Assembly (NCBI GenBank): GCA_018692925.1
Contig: JABHLH010000003.1
Span: 1 to 32,031 of the forward strand
DNA from: an archaeon
GTDB taxonomy: Archaea > Nanobdellota > Nanobdellia > SCGC-AAA011-G17 > GW2011-AR17
Reading direction: 5' to 3'
DNA length: 32,031 nucleotides
The position numbers were made by a program, and so were the translations under genes. This document shows, piece by piece, positions 22,392-30,482 of this stretch. How positions within the stretch are numbered: position 1 is the stretch's first letter; each line of letters opens with the position of its first letter. The notes beneath the pieces were generated by a model, which saw nothing but the letters and a program-made list of their open reading frames with translations, was not told the DNA's origin and ran no database searches.

Positions 22392-22792
22392 TATTTCCCG
22401 TTCCTTTTTCTTTTAGTCGTTTTTTTAATGTTGTGAGTTAAAAGTTCAATCTTATCTGGATTTCTTTTAATCTCTTTAACAATATTTGCAGGACCTATGA
22501 TAGTTAAACTGTCTCTATCACCTACAAGCCATTTTGTAAATAATTGTTTTAATTGTTGAAAATTATCTTTGTTTTTCTTTTCCTGGTTTATGGTGCAAAG
22601 TTCAATTCCTCTGAATTCTTTGCTTACTTCTTCCATAGTCTTTTGGATTAAAGCTGCTTCTTCTTCTGGTTTTAGACGACCTTGCATTAGAACAATCTTG
22701 TTCTTTTTTACTCCAGTAAGTAATTTTGCAATTCTTCTATTTGAAGAGAGTGGCTCAATTTCACTGAATGGAATGTATTGTAATGTTAACAC
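22391..22792 (-). CDS. arvB: DUF2073 protein, ArvB/OapB family
   Basis: 133 residues matching the archaea-specific DUF2073 (COG3365). The family pattern is easy to see: LQYIPFSEIEPLSSNRRIAK, then VKKNKIVLMQGRLKPEEEA, then IQKTMEEVSKEFRGIEL. The C-terminus is very basic (KKTTKRKRNGK). No enzymatic motif is known. Its fixed partnership with a small GTPase and a Zn-ribbon protein suggests it is an effector or regulator of the GTPase. A Shine-Dalgarno-like GAGGTGA lies in the 12-base gap after the GTPase stop. Confidence 0.9.
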   Translation of the reverse strand: MLTLQYIPFSEIEPLSSNRRIAKLLTGVKKNKIVLMQGRLKPEEEAALIQKTMEEVSKEFRGIELCTINQEKKNKDNFQQLKQLFTKWLVGDRDSLTIIGPANIVKEIKRNPDKIELLTHNIKKTTKRKRNGK

Positions 22793-22804
22793 TTTTTCAC
22801 CTCA

Positions 22805-23443
22805 TTAATGTACTAAATCAAACAATGCCTCATAAAGTTCATCTATATTTTTTCCTTTATTAGCAGATATTCCAACAATTGGATATTGTGGGAAAGCTGA
22901 TTCAATCTTTTTTATGTTAGACTTCTTTAAATCAGTTTTGTTTGCAGCGATAAGAACTGGAACATCTCTAGCTGCAAGATTACCAATAATAGTTATGTTT
23001 ACTTGCGAGTATGGGTTTTCTGTAGAATCTAAAACAACAACAACACAATCCATGTTGTCTAACCATTTAATTGCATCAATAACTCCCTTTGTTGCTTCTT
23101 TTGCTCTTTCTCTAGCATTTTTTTTATTCATTTTATGCTTTAAGAAATCTTCGTAGTCAATTTTTGTAGCAATACCTGGAGTGTCAACTAAATTGAAAGT
23201 TAGTTGTTTTCCTTTCTTTTTTATATTAATATTTTCTTGAACTTGAACTTCTCTAGTTTCATGTGGAATAGCTGAAGCAGTACCCATTTCTATTTCTTCA
23301 CCAAGCCAATCTTTACAAATTTTGTTAGCTAGTGTTGTTTTTCCTGCGTTTGGAGGTCCGTATAGACCAATTTTTAGATGTTTTTTCTTTTTGAATAAGT
23401 TAGGTAGAACCCTACTAAGAATCTTTTTTAATTTTTTTATCAT
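22805..23443 (-). CDS. arvA: Small Era-like GTPase, ArvA/OapA family
   Basis: 212 residues. All G motifs are present: G1 GPPNAGKT (29-36), a G2-type Thr within PHETREVQ (about 60-67), G3 DTPG (87-90), G4 NKTD (168-171) and G5 SANKG (193-197). The N-terminal 21 residues (MIKKLKKILSRVLPNLFKKK...) form a basic amphipathic helix, suited to membrane attachment. The gene order GTPase-DUF2073-Zn ribbon is that of the archaeal vesiculation GTPase operon reported in haloarchaea (recalled, not checked). It may drive budding or traffic at the membrane. GAGGAG lies six bases before the ATG. It is 62 bases after the FlaJ/TadC-like gene. Confidence 0.92.
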   Translation of the reverse strand: MIKKLKKILSRVLPNLFKKKKHLKIGLYGPPNAGKTTLANKICKDWLGEEIEMGTASAIPHETREVQVQENINIKKKGKQLTFNLVDTPGIATKIDYEDFLKHKMNKKNARERAKEATKGVIDAIKWLDNMDCVVVVLDSTENPYSQVNITIIGNLAARDVPVLIAANKTDLKKSNIKKIESAFPQYPIVGISANKGKNIDELYEALFDLVH

Positions 23444-23485
23444 TTGGCACTCCTCTTTTAATTATAAAGAAATTGTTTATAGTGA

Positions 23486-23493
23486 TTTATATA
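23486..23493 (-). promoter_or_regulatory. Candidate TATA box of the GTPase operon
   Basis: Minus strand TATATAAA, centred about 46 bases before the GTPase ATG. It predicts a 20-base leader that carries GAGGAG. A second TATA-like sequence (CTATAAAC) is closer. The box lies in the 62-base gap after the FlaJ/TadC-like gene, so the GTPase can be expressed alone. Confidence 0.4.
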
Positions 23494-23505
23494 GATTTCT
23501 GTGAT

Positions 23506-24933
23506 TTATTCATATTTTAACTTGTTTCGCATTATTTTGGAAGCTGTTATTTGAAACAAAACCTTTTGTAATGAAGCTCCAAATTTGTTTGCTTCTAAGC
23601 TGGAATGGATTGAAGATTGAATAAGTCTATTTTCTGAATCTCTAGCAAAAGTTTCTAAGGCTTTGTTTAATGGGATTCCAAGTTTGTATTGGTTTTTTAG
23701 TTTTTTTACAAATGGATTTAATTCCTTGTAATCTTTTTCTATGTTTAGGATACTTGTTCTGTTTAATTCTTTTGTAAATTTGAAGAATTGAGTTTCTAAT
23801 TTAATATCTCTTTTGAAAGATAAGAATATATCTATTAATGGAACAAACCACATGATTAGAACTCCAACTAAAATTAAAATTGAAAATAATATTGTGTTAG
23901 CTCTGAACAAATAAAAATTTGTAATTACTATAATTATTCCAATTATTATACTAAGAATATTTCCAAGCTTTGGTTTAAAATGGAAAATTAATTCTTTTGA
24001 GTATTTGAAAAGGTTTTTGAATTTTTTTAGAAATGTTTTGTTTAATCTGTACTGAGAAAGTAGAAGTTTAGATTTTCTATTAAAATAATTTTTTAAGTCT
24101 TGTTTATTTTTTATGTTATTTGAGAGATCTTCTAATAATTCTTGCATTTTTTTAGAAGGTGTAAAATTTGAAGTTTCTTCTAAAGCTTGAGTGAGACTAT
24201 ATCCAAATATATTTACAAGGTTGATTATCCTATTTATTTCAATGGAAAATGATTTGTAATTGTGTGAAAGCAAGATTGGTTTTAGAATGTCTTTTCCCTT
24301 TAATCCTGAGTTAGCTAGAGCAGATAAATGTGTGACTAAAAATGGATATTCTTCGTCGAGATTCTTTTTTCTTTTCTTCTTTAAATTAATTGGGTAATAA
24401 ATAAATGTTAATAGTGAAAGTAATGATAAAATTAGGCCTGAGATTAATCCATACGAGAATGAATAGCTGTAAAATAAGAAAACTCCTAAAACTGTACCTA
24501 AAAATAAAAGTAAAAATGATGTAAATAAGCTAATACTTATGTAACTGATCGAAATTAATTTTATTCCAGAAGCTAATAAAGTCTTATGGATATTTGTACC
24601 AAAAAATGGAAAAGATTGAAGTATTTTTTCTGAAATAGGTTCAAAAAATAAATTTGTGATCTTTGCATATGTGTTTATGTGGATTGATTTTCTTTCTTTT
24701 TTCTTTAAAGATTGTTTTAGTTGATGTTCACTAATTTTTAATTCTTTAAGAAGATGTTTTTGTTGAATAATATTTATTTGACTTTTTTTTGGATTTACTT
24801 CTTTTTCAATTTTTTCTATTTCCTCAAGAATTAGGTTTAAGTGTGAGAGTTTTCTCCTTTTTATTGTTTCAGTTTCATATATCCCTGATAGTCTAATTAT
24901 TTTGTTAGAACTTTCTTGGATTGTTTTAGACAT
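23506..24933 (-). CDS. FlaJ/TadC-like membrane platform protein, C-terminally short
   Basis: 475 residues. A basic coiled N-terminal region (1-110) is followed by two helices (about 128-180) and a first GspF domain (about 195-290, starting EYPFLVTHLSALANSGLKG). Two further helices (322-345, 347-370) and a second GspF domain (378-470) follow. Archaeal FlaJ/TadC proteins usually continue after the second GspF domain with more transmembrane helices; here the gene stops just there (KIMRNKLKYE). The 62-base gap downstream cannot hold the missing part. Normally such proteins are the inner-membrane base of a pilus or archaellum, driven by a FlaI/TadA ATPase. The partner here looks inactive. The ATG lies within the end of the 45-residue gene, behind GAGAGG. 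Confidence 0.87.
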   Translation of the reverse strand: MSKTIQESSNKIIRLSGIYETETIKRRKLSHLNLILEEIEKIEKEVNPKKSQINIIQQKHLLKELKISEHQLKQSLKKKERKSIHINTYAKITNLFFEPISEKILQSFPFFGTNIHKTLLASGIKLISISYISISLFTSFLLLFLGTVLGVFLFYSYSFSYGLISGLILSLLSLLTFIYYPINLKKKRKKNLDEEYPFLVTHLSALANSGLKGKDILKPILLSHNYKSFSIEINRIINLVNIFGYSLTQALEETSNFTPSKKMQELLEDLSNNIKNKQDLKNYFNRKSKLLLSQYRLNKTFLKKFKNLFKYSKELIFHFKPKLGNILSIIIGIIIVITNFYLFRANTILFSILILVGVLIMWFVPLIDIFLSFKRDIKLETQFFKFTKELNRTSILNIEKDYKELNPFVKKLKNQYKLGIPLNKALETFARDSENRLIQSSIHSSLEANKFGASLQKVLFQITASKIMRNKLKYE

Positions 24934-25063
24934 ATTTTTTCCTCTCTAATTTTACTATTTTTTTCATGTCTTTTAGAAGTTTTGAAATTTGTTCTTTATT
25001 TTTATCTTTGTATGATAATTCAACAATAGTTTCTGCAATCTGTTTAATATTGGTAATACTCAT
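24926..25063 (-). CDS. 45-residue microprotein between the ATPase-like and FlaJ-like genes
   Basis: ATG 25063 overlaps the TGA of the upstream gene (ATGA), and the stop TAA 24928-24926 lies eight bases inside the downstream gene. The protein is one charged amphipathic helix-like chain: MSITNIKQIAETIVELSYK, then a lysine-rich half ending KLERKKYV. Overlap with both neighbours, frame conservation across the gap and the ribosome-binding motif GAGAGG within its last codons show it is a real coupled gene. No family is recognised. It could be a small adaptor between the ATPase-like and membrane proteins; this is inference. Confidence 0.72.
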   Translation of the reverse strand: MSITNIKQIAETIVELSYKDKNKEQISKLLKDMKKIVKLERKKYV

Positions 25064-26316
25064 AGTAATCCTGCCTTTTTTAGAACTGCTACTGGGTTTT
25101 CATAATAAATTTTTATTATCTTTTTGAAGTCTTTTGGTTTTTGATTAATTCTTGATAATAAGGTTAAAAGTTTAGTTCTTAAATTGAAATCTTCCACTGC
25201 AATTGTTTTTCCTTTTGCTATAAAGAATTTACTGTTGTTTAGATTACTTAAGAATTGGTTGTTTGAAAATTTGAATATTTCAATTCCATCTTCCTTTATT
25301 GAACTAATTCTTCCATTTTCAATGTAACAAAGAATATTGTTGTTATTTTCTATATTTTCTGTTGATGCAATTACATTTGCAGTAGTTTGTTCTTTTTTGT
25401 AGTTTTCTAGGATTGCATAATCTTCCTCACCACAATAATCTCCAATAAATGTTGTTGTATAAGGATTTGGTTCGTAATCTTTTAAATTTGAAAGTATTTT
25501 TATGTGAGGTGGAAGGAAATAACTCATAGAATTGAGTATTGATGAATCATTAATGAAGAATATATTTTTCTTTGCTTCTATTGCCATCCATAAATAAGAT
25601 AATATTGCAGGAGATAATTTGTTTTCATTGATTAATTGATTTGGAGAAATGGAAGTAGTTTGTTTTTTTATTATTTTGAATTTTGATTCTGTGATTGAAT
25701 TTGGGTTATAATAAATAGTGATAGCTAAATTTTCATTTGAATATTGAGTTTGGGATTCTAAGTTTGAAATATCTTTTTTACATAAAATAGCTAATTTTCT
25801 TAGAATTAAGTTTAATTCATTCTCTTTTAACATAATATCAGTAGATAAATTTTCAAAAAGTTTGTGTTTTACTTGGATTGATGTATCAAAATTGATCTCT
25901 GATATAAATGGATCTTTGATTAAAGCTTCTATTTTCCCAAGGCCAATGAAATTTTTATGGATTAAATAAGATATTTTTTGACTTGTATTTTCAGATAACC
26001 TTAAATCTGTTTCAGAGATAATTAATTTTGTAATCTTTTCAATGTAGTCTTCAGAATCTTCTGGAGTTTCTAAGTTGATAATCTCGAAGATTCCTCTCTT
26101 TATAATCTCATATTGTTTCTCTTCTTCTTGATTTAATACCGGCTCTTTTAAGCTATAAAAATTACCTTGAATATTTGCTGTTGTTACTTCGCTAATTAAT
26201 TCATATTCAACAGATTTAAAGTTTTCTGGAATCTCAGGAATCTTTATTGCTTTCTTTTTTGATTTAATGGATGTAGTTTTATGAATTAAACTTTGTAAAT
26301 TGTTAAAAAAGCCCAT
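25060..26316 (-). CDS. Degenerate FlaI/TadA-type secretion ATPase (pseudo-ATPase)
   Basis: 418 residues aligning along nearly its whole length with archaeal FlaI/TadA-type ATPases. Retained features are the N-terminal domain, GLGKIEALIKDPFISEI (125-141), the AxLSYLWMAIEAKKN block (237-251), FLPPHIKI (267-274) and the C-terminal IKIYYENPVAVLKKAGL. Lost features: the Walker A loop (G-x-T-x-S-GKT) between AKKN and the SILNSM helix is replaced by FFINDS and shortened. About 40-50 residues holding the Asp box and arginine fingers are missing. Walker B GEVRG reads GDYCG (292-296). The His box reads TTANVIAS without His. The frame has no internal stop and is coupled to two downstream genes, so it is kept as a protein, probably as a scaffold that cannot hydrolyse ATP. 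Confidence 0.85.
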   Translation of the reverse strand: MGFFNNLQSLIHKTTSIKSKKKAIKIPEIPENFKSVEYELISEVTTANIQGNFYSLKEPVLNQEEEKQYEIIKRGIFEIINLETPEDSEDYIEKITKLIISETDLRLSENTSQKISYLIHKNFIGLGKIEALIKDPFISEINFDTSIQVKHKLFENLSTDIMLKENELNLILRKLAILCKKDISNLESQTQYSNENLAITIYYNPNSITESKFKIIKKQTTSISPNQLINENKLSPAILSYLWMAIEAKKNIFFINDSSILNSMSYFLPPHIKILSNLKDYEPNPYTTTFIGDYCGEEDYAILENYKKEQTTANVIASTENIENNNNILCYIENGRISSIKEDGIEIFKFSNNQFLSNLNNSKFFIAKGKTIAVEDFNLRTKLLTLLSRINQKPKDFKKIIKIYYENPVAVLKKAGLL

Positions 26317-26337
26317 GTTATTAAATTGCTTTTAAAT

Positions 26338-26346
26338 GCTTAAATA
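26338..26346 (-). promoter_or_regulatory. TATA box of the pseudo-ATPase gene (leaderless)
   Basis: Minus strand TATTTAAGC, centred about 26 bases before the ATG at 26316. It is divergent from the aglB promoter. Confidence 0.5.
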
Positions 26347-26373
26347 CTTTTCTGGTTTTTTATTTACAAAAAT

Positions 26374-26381
26374 TATATAAA
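26374..26381 (+). promoter_or_regulatory. TATA box of aglB; favours the second ATG
   Basis: TATATAAA is centred 21.5 bases from ATG 26399 but 27.5 bases from ATG 26405. The second fits the leaderless distance used elsewhere in the window. Confidence 0.5.
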
Positions 26382-26404
26382 GAATTATGTAAAACATAAT
26401 GGGG

Positions 26405-28996
26405 ATGGAGGATGCTTTAGGTGCAAGAAAGGATAAGGTCTTCAGTTATTTGAAGAAGAAACCTTTAGTGTTAATCTATTTGATTTTAGCAGGTATTTTA
26501 AGTTATGGTGCATATATTAGAACCCGAAACTTAGAATGGTTGATTGATGTAACAACTGGAAAATATATTCCTATCGCTTTAGATCCATTTGTTTTTTTAA
26601 GATATGTTAGAACTATTATAGAGACGGGAAGTTTGATGGCTGTTGATACCATGAGGTATTTTCCAATTGGTTATACAGGGATGAACGAATTTAAAATTAT
26701 GTCTTATGCTATTGTTTATCTATATAAATTTTGGAGTTTCTTTGATCCGAGTGTTACTGTTGAATATGTACATGTAATATATCCTGTTGTTGCTTTTATT
26801 CTAGGAACAGTATTTTTCTTTTTGTTGATGAAGAAAGTGTTTAATTGGAAAGTAGCTTTGTTGAGTACTTCCTTTTTAGCTGTTTTACCAGCATATCTAT
26901 ATAGGACTATGGCTGGTTTTTCTGATAAAGAAGCTTTTGCAGTTATGTTAATTTATTTAGGATTCTTTTTGTTTGTGTCTTTTTTTAAAGAGAAAAATTT
27001 TAAGAAAGCTATTGCTTATAGTGTAGGAGCAGGTGTTGCAGTGGCTGGAGCTATGTTAGTTTGGGGTGGGGGTGCCTTTATTGTATTGACTATTGGAATG
27101 TTTATGATTCTTATGGTACTATTAAACAAAGTTGATAAGAAAATTTTAGGATTGTATTCCTTGTTTATTTTATGCTTCTATATTACTTATAGAATATTTT
27201 TCCCAGAAAGAGCAATTATTGAATCTTTGTTAACTTCATATTTGACAGGAATTATTTTCTTAGCATTGTTCTTTGCTTTGATAAATTATTTCTTATTCAC
27301 AAAGGATTTGTTGAAAATTAAAAGTAAAATTAAAATTCCACATTCTTTTGCAAGTTTATTAATTTTAGTTGTTTTAGCTTTTGTAGGTTTGTTAATCTTT
27401 GAAGGACCTAGTTTTTTTGTAGATAAATTAAGTTTCTTTTATACTCTTTTGACAGCTCCACAAACTTTTGATAGGTGGGCTTTGACTGTTGCAGAATCTC
27501 ATCAACCATACTTTACAGATATTTTAGGATATTTTGGATGGTGGTACTTAGCTTTAGTTTTATCTGGAGGAGTTTTAATGTTCTATGAAACATTTAAGTC
27601 ATTTGGAAAAGATGCTTATTATCTTAGTGCAGCTTTTGGAGTTTTTATTGTAGCTTTTATGTTAAGTAGATATTCATCATCATCAGCATTATTGAATGGA
27701 AGTTCAGGTCTTGCAATTGTATTGTATCTAGGATCTTTAATTGGATTTATAGGATATTTAGGTTATGTTATTTATGAAAAATACAAAGTTGATGAGAAAG
27801 TATTTTCAAAAATTAATTTAGGATATTTAATGGTTATAATCTTTTTTATGTTTACTTTAGTTGGTGCGAGAAGTGCTGTAAGATTATTGTTCATCTTTGC
27901 ACCTGGTACAGCTATGTTAGCAGGATTTGGTGTATTTATTTTAGCAATATACTCTTGGAAGTTTAAGGATAAAATTGTAAAATATGGTGGAGTTATTTTG
28001 TTATTGTTTTTAGTTATTTTCTTGCTGAATGGTTTTGCAGAAAGTAGTTTAGCACAAGCTCAGTATACTGCTCCAAGTTATAATAACCAATGGCAATTAG
28101 GAATGAATTGGGTTAGAGAAAATACAGCTGAAGATTCTGTTTTTGCGCATTGGTGGGATTATGGTTATTGGGTACAAACTGGTGGAGAAAGAGCAACCTT
28201 AAGTGATGGTGGAAATGCAAGAGGTGCTATTAATCATTTTATTGGAAGACATTTGTTAACTGGACATAGTGAAACTGAAGCTTTAGAATTGTTAGCTGCA
28301 AATGAAGCAACACATGTTTTAATGATTAGTGATGAAATAGGAAAGTATGGAGCATATTCTTCGATTGGAGCTGATGCTGGTTATGATAGATATTCATATA
28401 TTCCAAGTTTTAGTTTAGATGATAGCCAAAGTTTTGAAACCAGAAATGGAACAACATTAGTTTATACTGGTGGAATGTATTTAGAAGATGATTTTATTTA
28501 CGGTGATATTTTATATCCTGCAAGTTCAGCAGCTGTTGCTGGAGTTATGGTTCCTGTAGAATTAGATGAAAATAATAATGTAGTTGGAGTTTCAGAACAA
28601 CCTACTGCAGCTTTAATATTAAATGGTCAGTATAGTTATATTCCTTTGAAGTGTATCTTTTTGAATGGAGAGGAAATTACTTATGAAGGTGATGGTTTAG
28701 ATGCATGTTTACAAATTATTCCGTCAATGAATAGTGGAAATTATAATCTGGTTGGAATGGGACTTTTCTTGTCTCCAAGAGTTTATCCAACAACATTTAC
28801 ACATCTGTATTTATTTGGTGAAGATTGGGATTACTTTGATTTAGTTTATGAAGATTCAGCAGGTTATCCTCTGATGTATTATGAAGGAAGAATAATTGGT
28901 CCTTTGAAGATTTGGGAAGTTTCATATCCGGATGATTTAAATATTCCAGAAGAGTATTATGGTACAGAAATACCTGAGGAAGTTACTAAAGTATGA
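26405..28996 (+). CDS. aglB: STT3/AglB oligosaccharyltransferase
   Basis: Transfers a lipid-linked glycan to Asn in N-x-S/T outside the membrane. The 863 residues have about a dozen transmembrane helices in the first 545 and a soluble catalytic C-domain. Motifs by this start: Asp60 in the first loop (ALDPF), GFSDKE at 171-176, the TIXE-like TVAE at 361-364, and WWDYG at 583-587 (HWWDYGYW), the acceptor-binding signature. DEIGKY near 652 may be the DK-type motif. Length is usual for archaeal AglB. An alternative start six bases upstream adds two residues. It is followed with an ATGA overlap by the PIN gene and then by lipid-linked sugar genes. Confidence 0.96.
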   Translation: MEDALGARKDKVFSYLKKKPLVLIYLILAGILSYGAYIRTRNLEWLIDVTTGKYIPIALDPFVFLRYVRTIIETGSLMAVDTMRYFPIGYTGMNEFKIMSYAIVYLYKFWSFFDPSVTVEYVHVIYPVVAFILGTVFFFLLMKKVFNWKVALLSTSFLAVLPAYLYRTMAGFSDKEAFAVMLIYLGFFLFVSFFKEKNFKKAIAYSVGAGVAVAGAMLVWGGGAFIVLTIGMFMILMVLLNKVDKKILGLYSLFILCFYITYRIFFPERAIIESLLTSYLTGIIFLALFFALINYFLFTKDLLKIKSKIKIPHSFASLLILVVLAFVGLLIFEGPSFFVDKLSFFYTLLTAPQTFDRWALTVAESHQPYFTDILGYFGWWYLALVLSGGVLMFYETFKSFGKDAYYLSAAFGVFIVAFMLSRYSSSSALLNGSSGLAIVLYLGSLIGFIGYLGYVIYEKYKVDEKVFSKINLGYLMVIIFFMFTLVGARSAVRLLFIFAPGTAMLAGFGVFILAIYSWKFKDKIVKYGGVILLLFLVIFLLNGFAESSLAQAQYTAPSYNNQWQLGMNWVRENTAEDSVFAHWWDYGYWVQTGGERATLSDGGNARGAINHFIGRHLLTGHSETEALELLAANEATHVLMISDEIGKYGAYSSIGADAGYDRYSYIPSFSLDDSQSFETRNGTTLVYTGGMYLEDDFIYGDILYPASSAAVAGVMVPVELDENNNVVGVSEQPTAALILNGQYSYIPLKCIFLNGEEITYEGDGLDACLQIIPSMNSGNYNLVGMGLFLSPRVYPTTFTHLYLFGEDWDYFDLVYEDSAGYPLMYYEGRIIGPLKIWEVSYPDDLNIPEEYYGTEIPEEVTKV

Positions 28997-29466
28997 AGGA
29001 ACTATTTGATGAATTTGAAAAAGTAGGGTTTGAAAGAAAGAATTTGGTTCTTTTGGATACTTGTTTTATTTTTGATTTAATTTCTAGAGAAAAAGATTTA
29101 CTTGATGGTTATGATTATGCATTGTCTAGTTTTACAGTTGAAGAATTGTTAAAGATAGGACATAGGTTGCATAAAATGAAAAGAGGATTGAGAAGAGTCC
29201 TTAAGAAATATAATTTTGTAATTGTAGAAACCCCTGTTCATATTGGAGATTGGGAAGGAGAAAAGGATTTTGTTAAGTCTGTTGATACAAAGTTGTTACA
29301 ACATATTGCTGATGCTTCAGATGCAGTTCTTTTAGCTGTAGCAGTTAAAACTAATTCTATTGTGATGACTAAGGATAAACATCATTTATTTACTGTAGAG
29401 CTTGTTAACTATTTGAGAGATTCTGGTGTTAAAGTGTACAAGGAAATGAAGGATTTGAATGCATAA
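28993..29466 (+). CDS. PIN-domain protein
   Basis: 157-residue predicted metal-dependent RNase fold. Acidic residues fit the PIN active site: Asp22 (LLDTCFIFDL), Glu50/51 (SFTVEELLKI), Asp107/Asp110 (IADASDAVLLAVA) and Asp128 (VMTKDKHH). No antitoxin gene lies beside it, so a toxin-antitoxin role is unlikely from context; rRNA or mRNA processing is more likely. The ATG overlaps the aglB stop (ATGA), so it is translated with aglB although its job looks unrelated. Confidence 0.85.
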   Translation: MKELFDEFEKVGFERKNLVLLDTCFIFDLISREKDLLDGYDYALSSFTVEELLKIGHRLHKMKRGLRRVLKKYNFVIVETPVHIGDWEGEKDFVKSVDTKLLQHIADASDAVLLAVAVKTNSIVMTKDKHHLFTVELVNYLRDSGVKVYKEMKDLNA

Positions 29467-29468
29467 TA

Positions 29469-29476
29469 TTTATAAG
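29469..29476 (+). promoter_or_regulatory. TATA box of the GPT-like gene (leaderless)
   Basis: TTTATAAG is centred exactly 26.5 bases before the ATG at 29499. It begins three bases after the PIN gene stop. Confidence 0.6.
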
Positions 29477-29498
29477 AGGTAAGTTTTGGATTTTTTAT

Positions 29499-30482
29499 AT
29501 GAAAATTATGATAGGGATTGCTGTAATTATTTCCTTTTTTATAGTATCTTGGGTAACTCCATGGGTTATTAGCTATATGAAGAACTTAGGAGTTGTAGTA
29601 AAAGATCAACATAAAGAAAATAAACCACTTATTCCTATCTCAGGTGGACTTGCAGTATTTTTTGGAATATTTTTTGGAATTATGAGTGTTATTTTTATTC
29701 AAACATTTTATTATCATTCTGTTAGTATGGTGATTGAACTATTTGCATTTAGTTTGTCATTGTTTGCAATTACATTTGTAGGCTTTTTTGATGATATGTT
29801 AATTAGAAAAGATAAAGAGTCTAGTTTTGGATTAAAGCAATGGCAGAAACCTTTAATGACAGTTATTGCAGCTGTTCCATTAATGGTTGTTAATGCCGGA
29901 CAAAGTCTAATGTATATCCCTTTCTTAGGTGTTGTTGATGTTGGTTTACTTTACACTTTCTTATTTATTCCAATTGGAGTAATCGGTGCTTCAAATATGG
30001 TAAATCTTTTAGGGGGATTTAATGGTTTAGAAACAAGTTTGGGAATTATTTATATTGGAAGTTTGAGTGTGTATGCATATGCTGTTGATTCACAAATTGC
30101 TGCAATAATTGGATTTGTAACTGTATTAGCATTGTTATCATTTTTATATTTTAATTGGACACCTGCAAAAATATTTCCTGGAGATTCTTTAACTTATTTG
30201 TTAGGAGGAGTTTTGGCGAGTATGGCAATCTTAGGAAATATAGAAAAAGCTGCTTTGATAGTTTCTATCCCTTTCTTTATCGAAATTATTTTGAAGTTAA
30301 GAGGAAAATTAAAGAAACAAAGTTATGGGAAAATTGTAGACGGGAGAATATATTCTTTGTATAACAAAATTTATTCTTTGCCTCATTTTTTTACAATTAA
30401 GGGGAGATATACAGAGAAGCAAGTTGTGTTTTTTGTTTGTTTTATAGAATTAGTTTTTTGTAGTGGATTGTTATTAATATGA
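29499..30482 (+). CDS. GlcNAc-1-phosphate transferase-like enzyme (Alg7/WecA/MraY superfamily)
   Basis: Multi-helix membrane enzyme that moves a sugar-1-phosphate from a UDP-sugar to a polyprenyl phosphate, the first step of lipid-linked glycan building. The 327 residues carry the family motifs: the DQHKENKPLIPISGG loop (36-50), FFDD (96-99), NMVNLLGGFNGLE (166-178) and the catalytic FPGDS (226-230). The NxxNxxxGxNGLE and FxGD patterns are nearer to Alg7/AglH-like than to bacterial MraY. Together with AglB it gives the start and end of an N-glycan pathway. It has its own promoter and overlaps the next gene by four bases. Confidence 0.93.
   Translation: MKIMIGIAVIISFFIVSWVTPWVISYMKNLGVVVKDQHKENKPLIPISGGLAVFFGIFFGIMSVIFIQTFYYHSVSMVIELFAFSLSLFAITFVGFFDDMLIRKDKESSFGLKQWQKPLMTVIAAVPLMVVNAGQSLMYIPFLGVVDVGLLYTFLFIPIGVIGASNMVNLLGGFNGLETSLGIIYIGSLSVYAYAVDSQIAAIIGFVTVLALLSFLYFNWTPAKIFPGDSLTYLLGGVLASMAILGNIEKAALIVSIPFFIEIILKLRGKLKKQSYGKIVDGRIYSLYNKIYSLPHFFTIKGRYTEKQVVFFVCFIELVFCSGLLLI

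Noticed and set aside
25060..26316. Pseudogene call for the FlaI/TadA-like gene
   Set aside because: The frame is intact over 418 codons, has a promoter at leaderless distance and is coupled to two downstream genes. Motif loss with an intact frame fits a pseudoenzyme better than a decaying gene.
28993..29466. Toxin of a toxin-antitoxin pair
   Set aside because: The PIN protein overlaps aglB and is followed by a glycan gene with its own promoter. No small antitoxin-like gene lies on either side.
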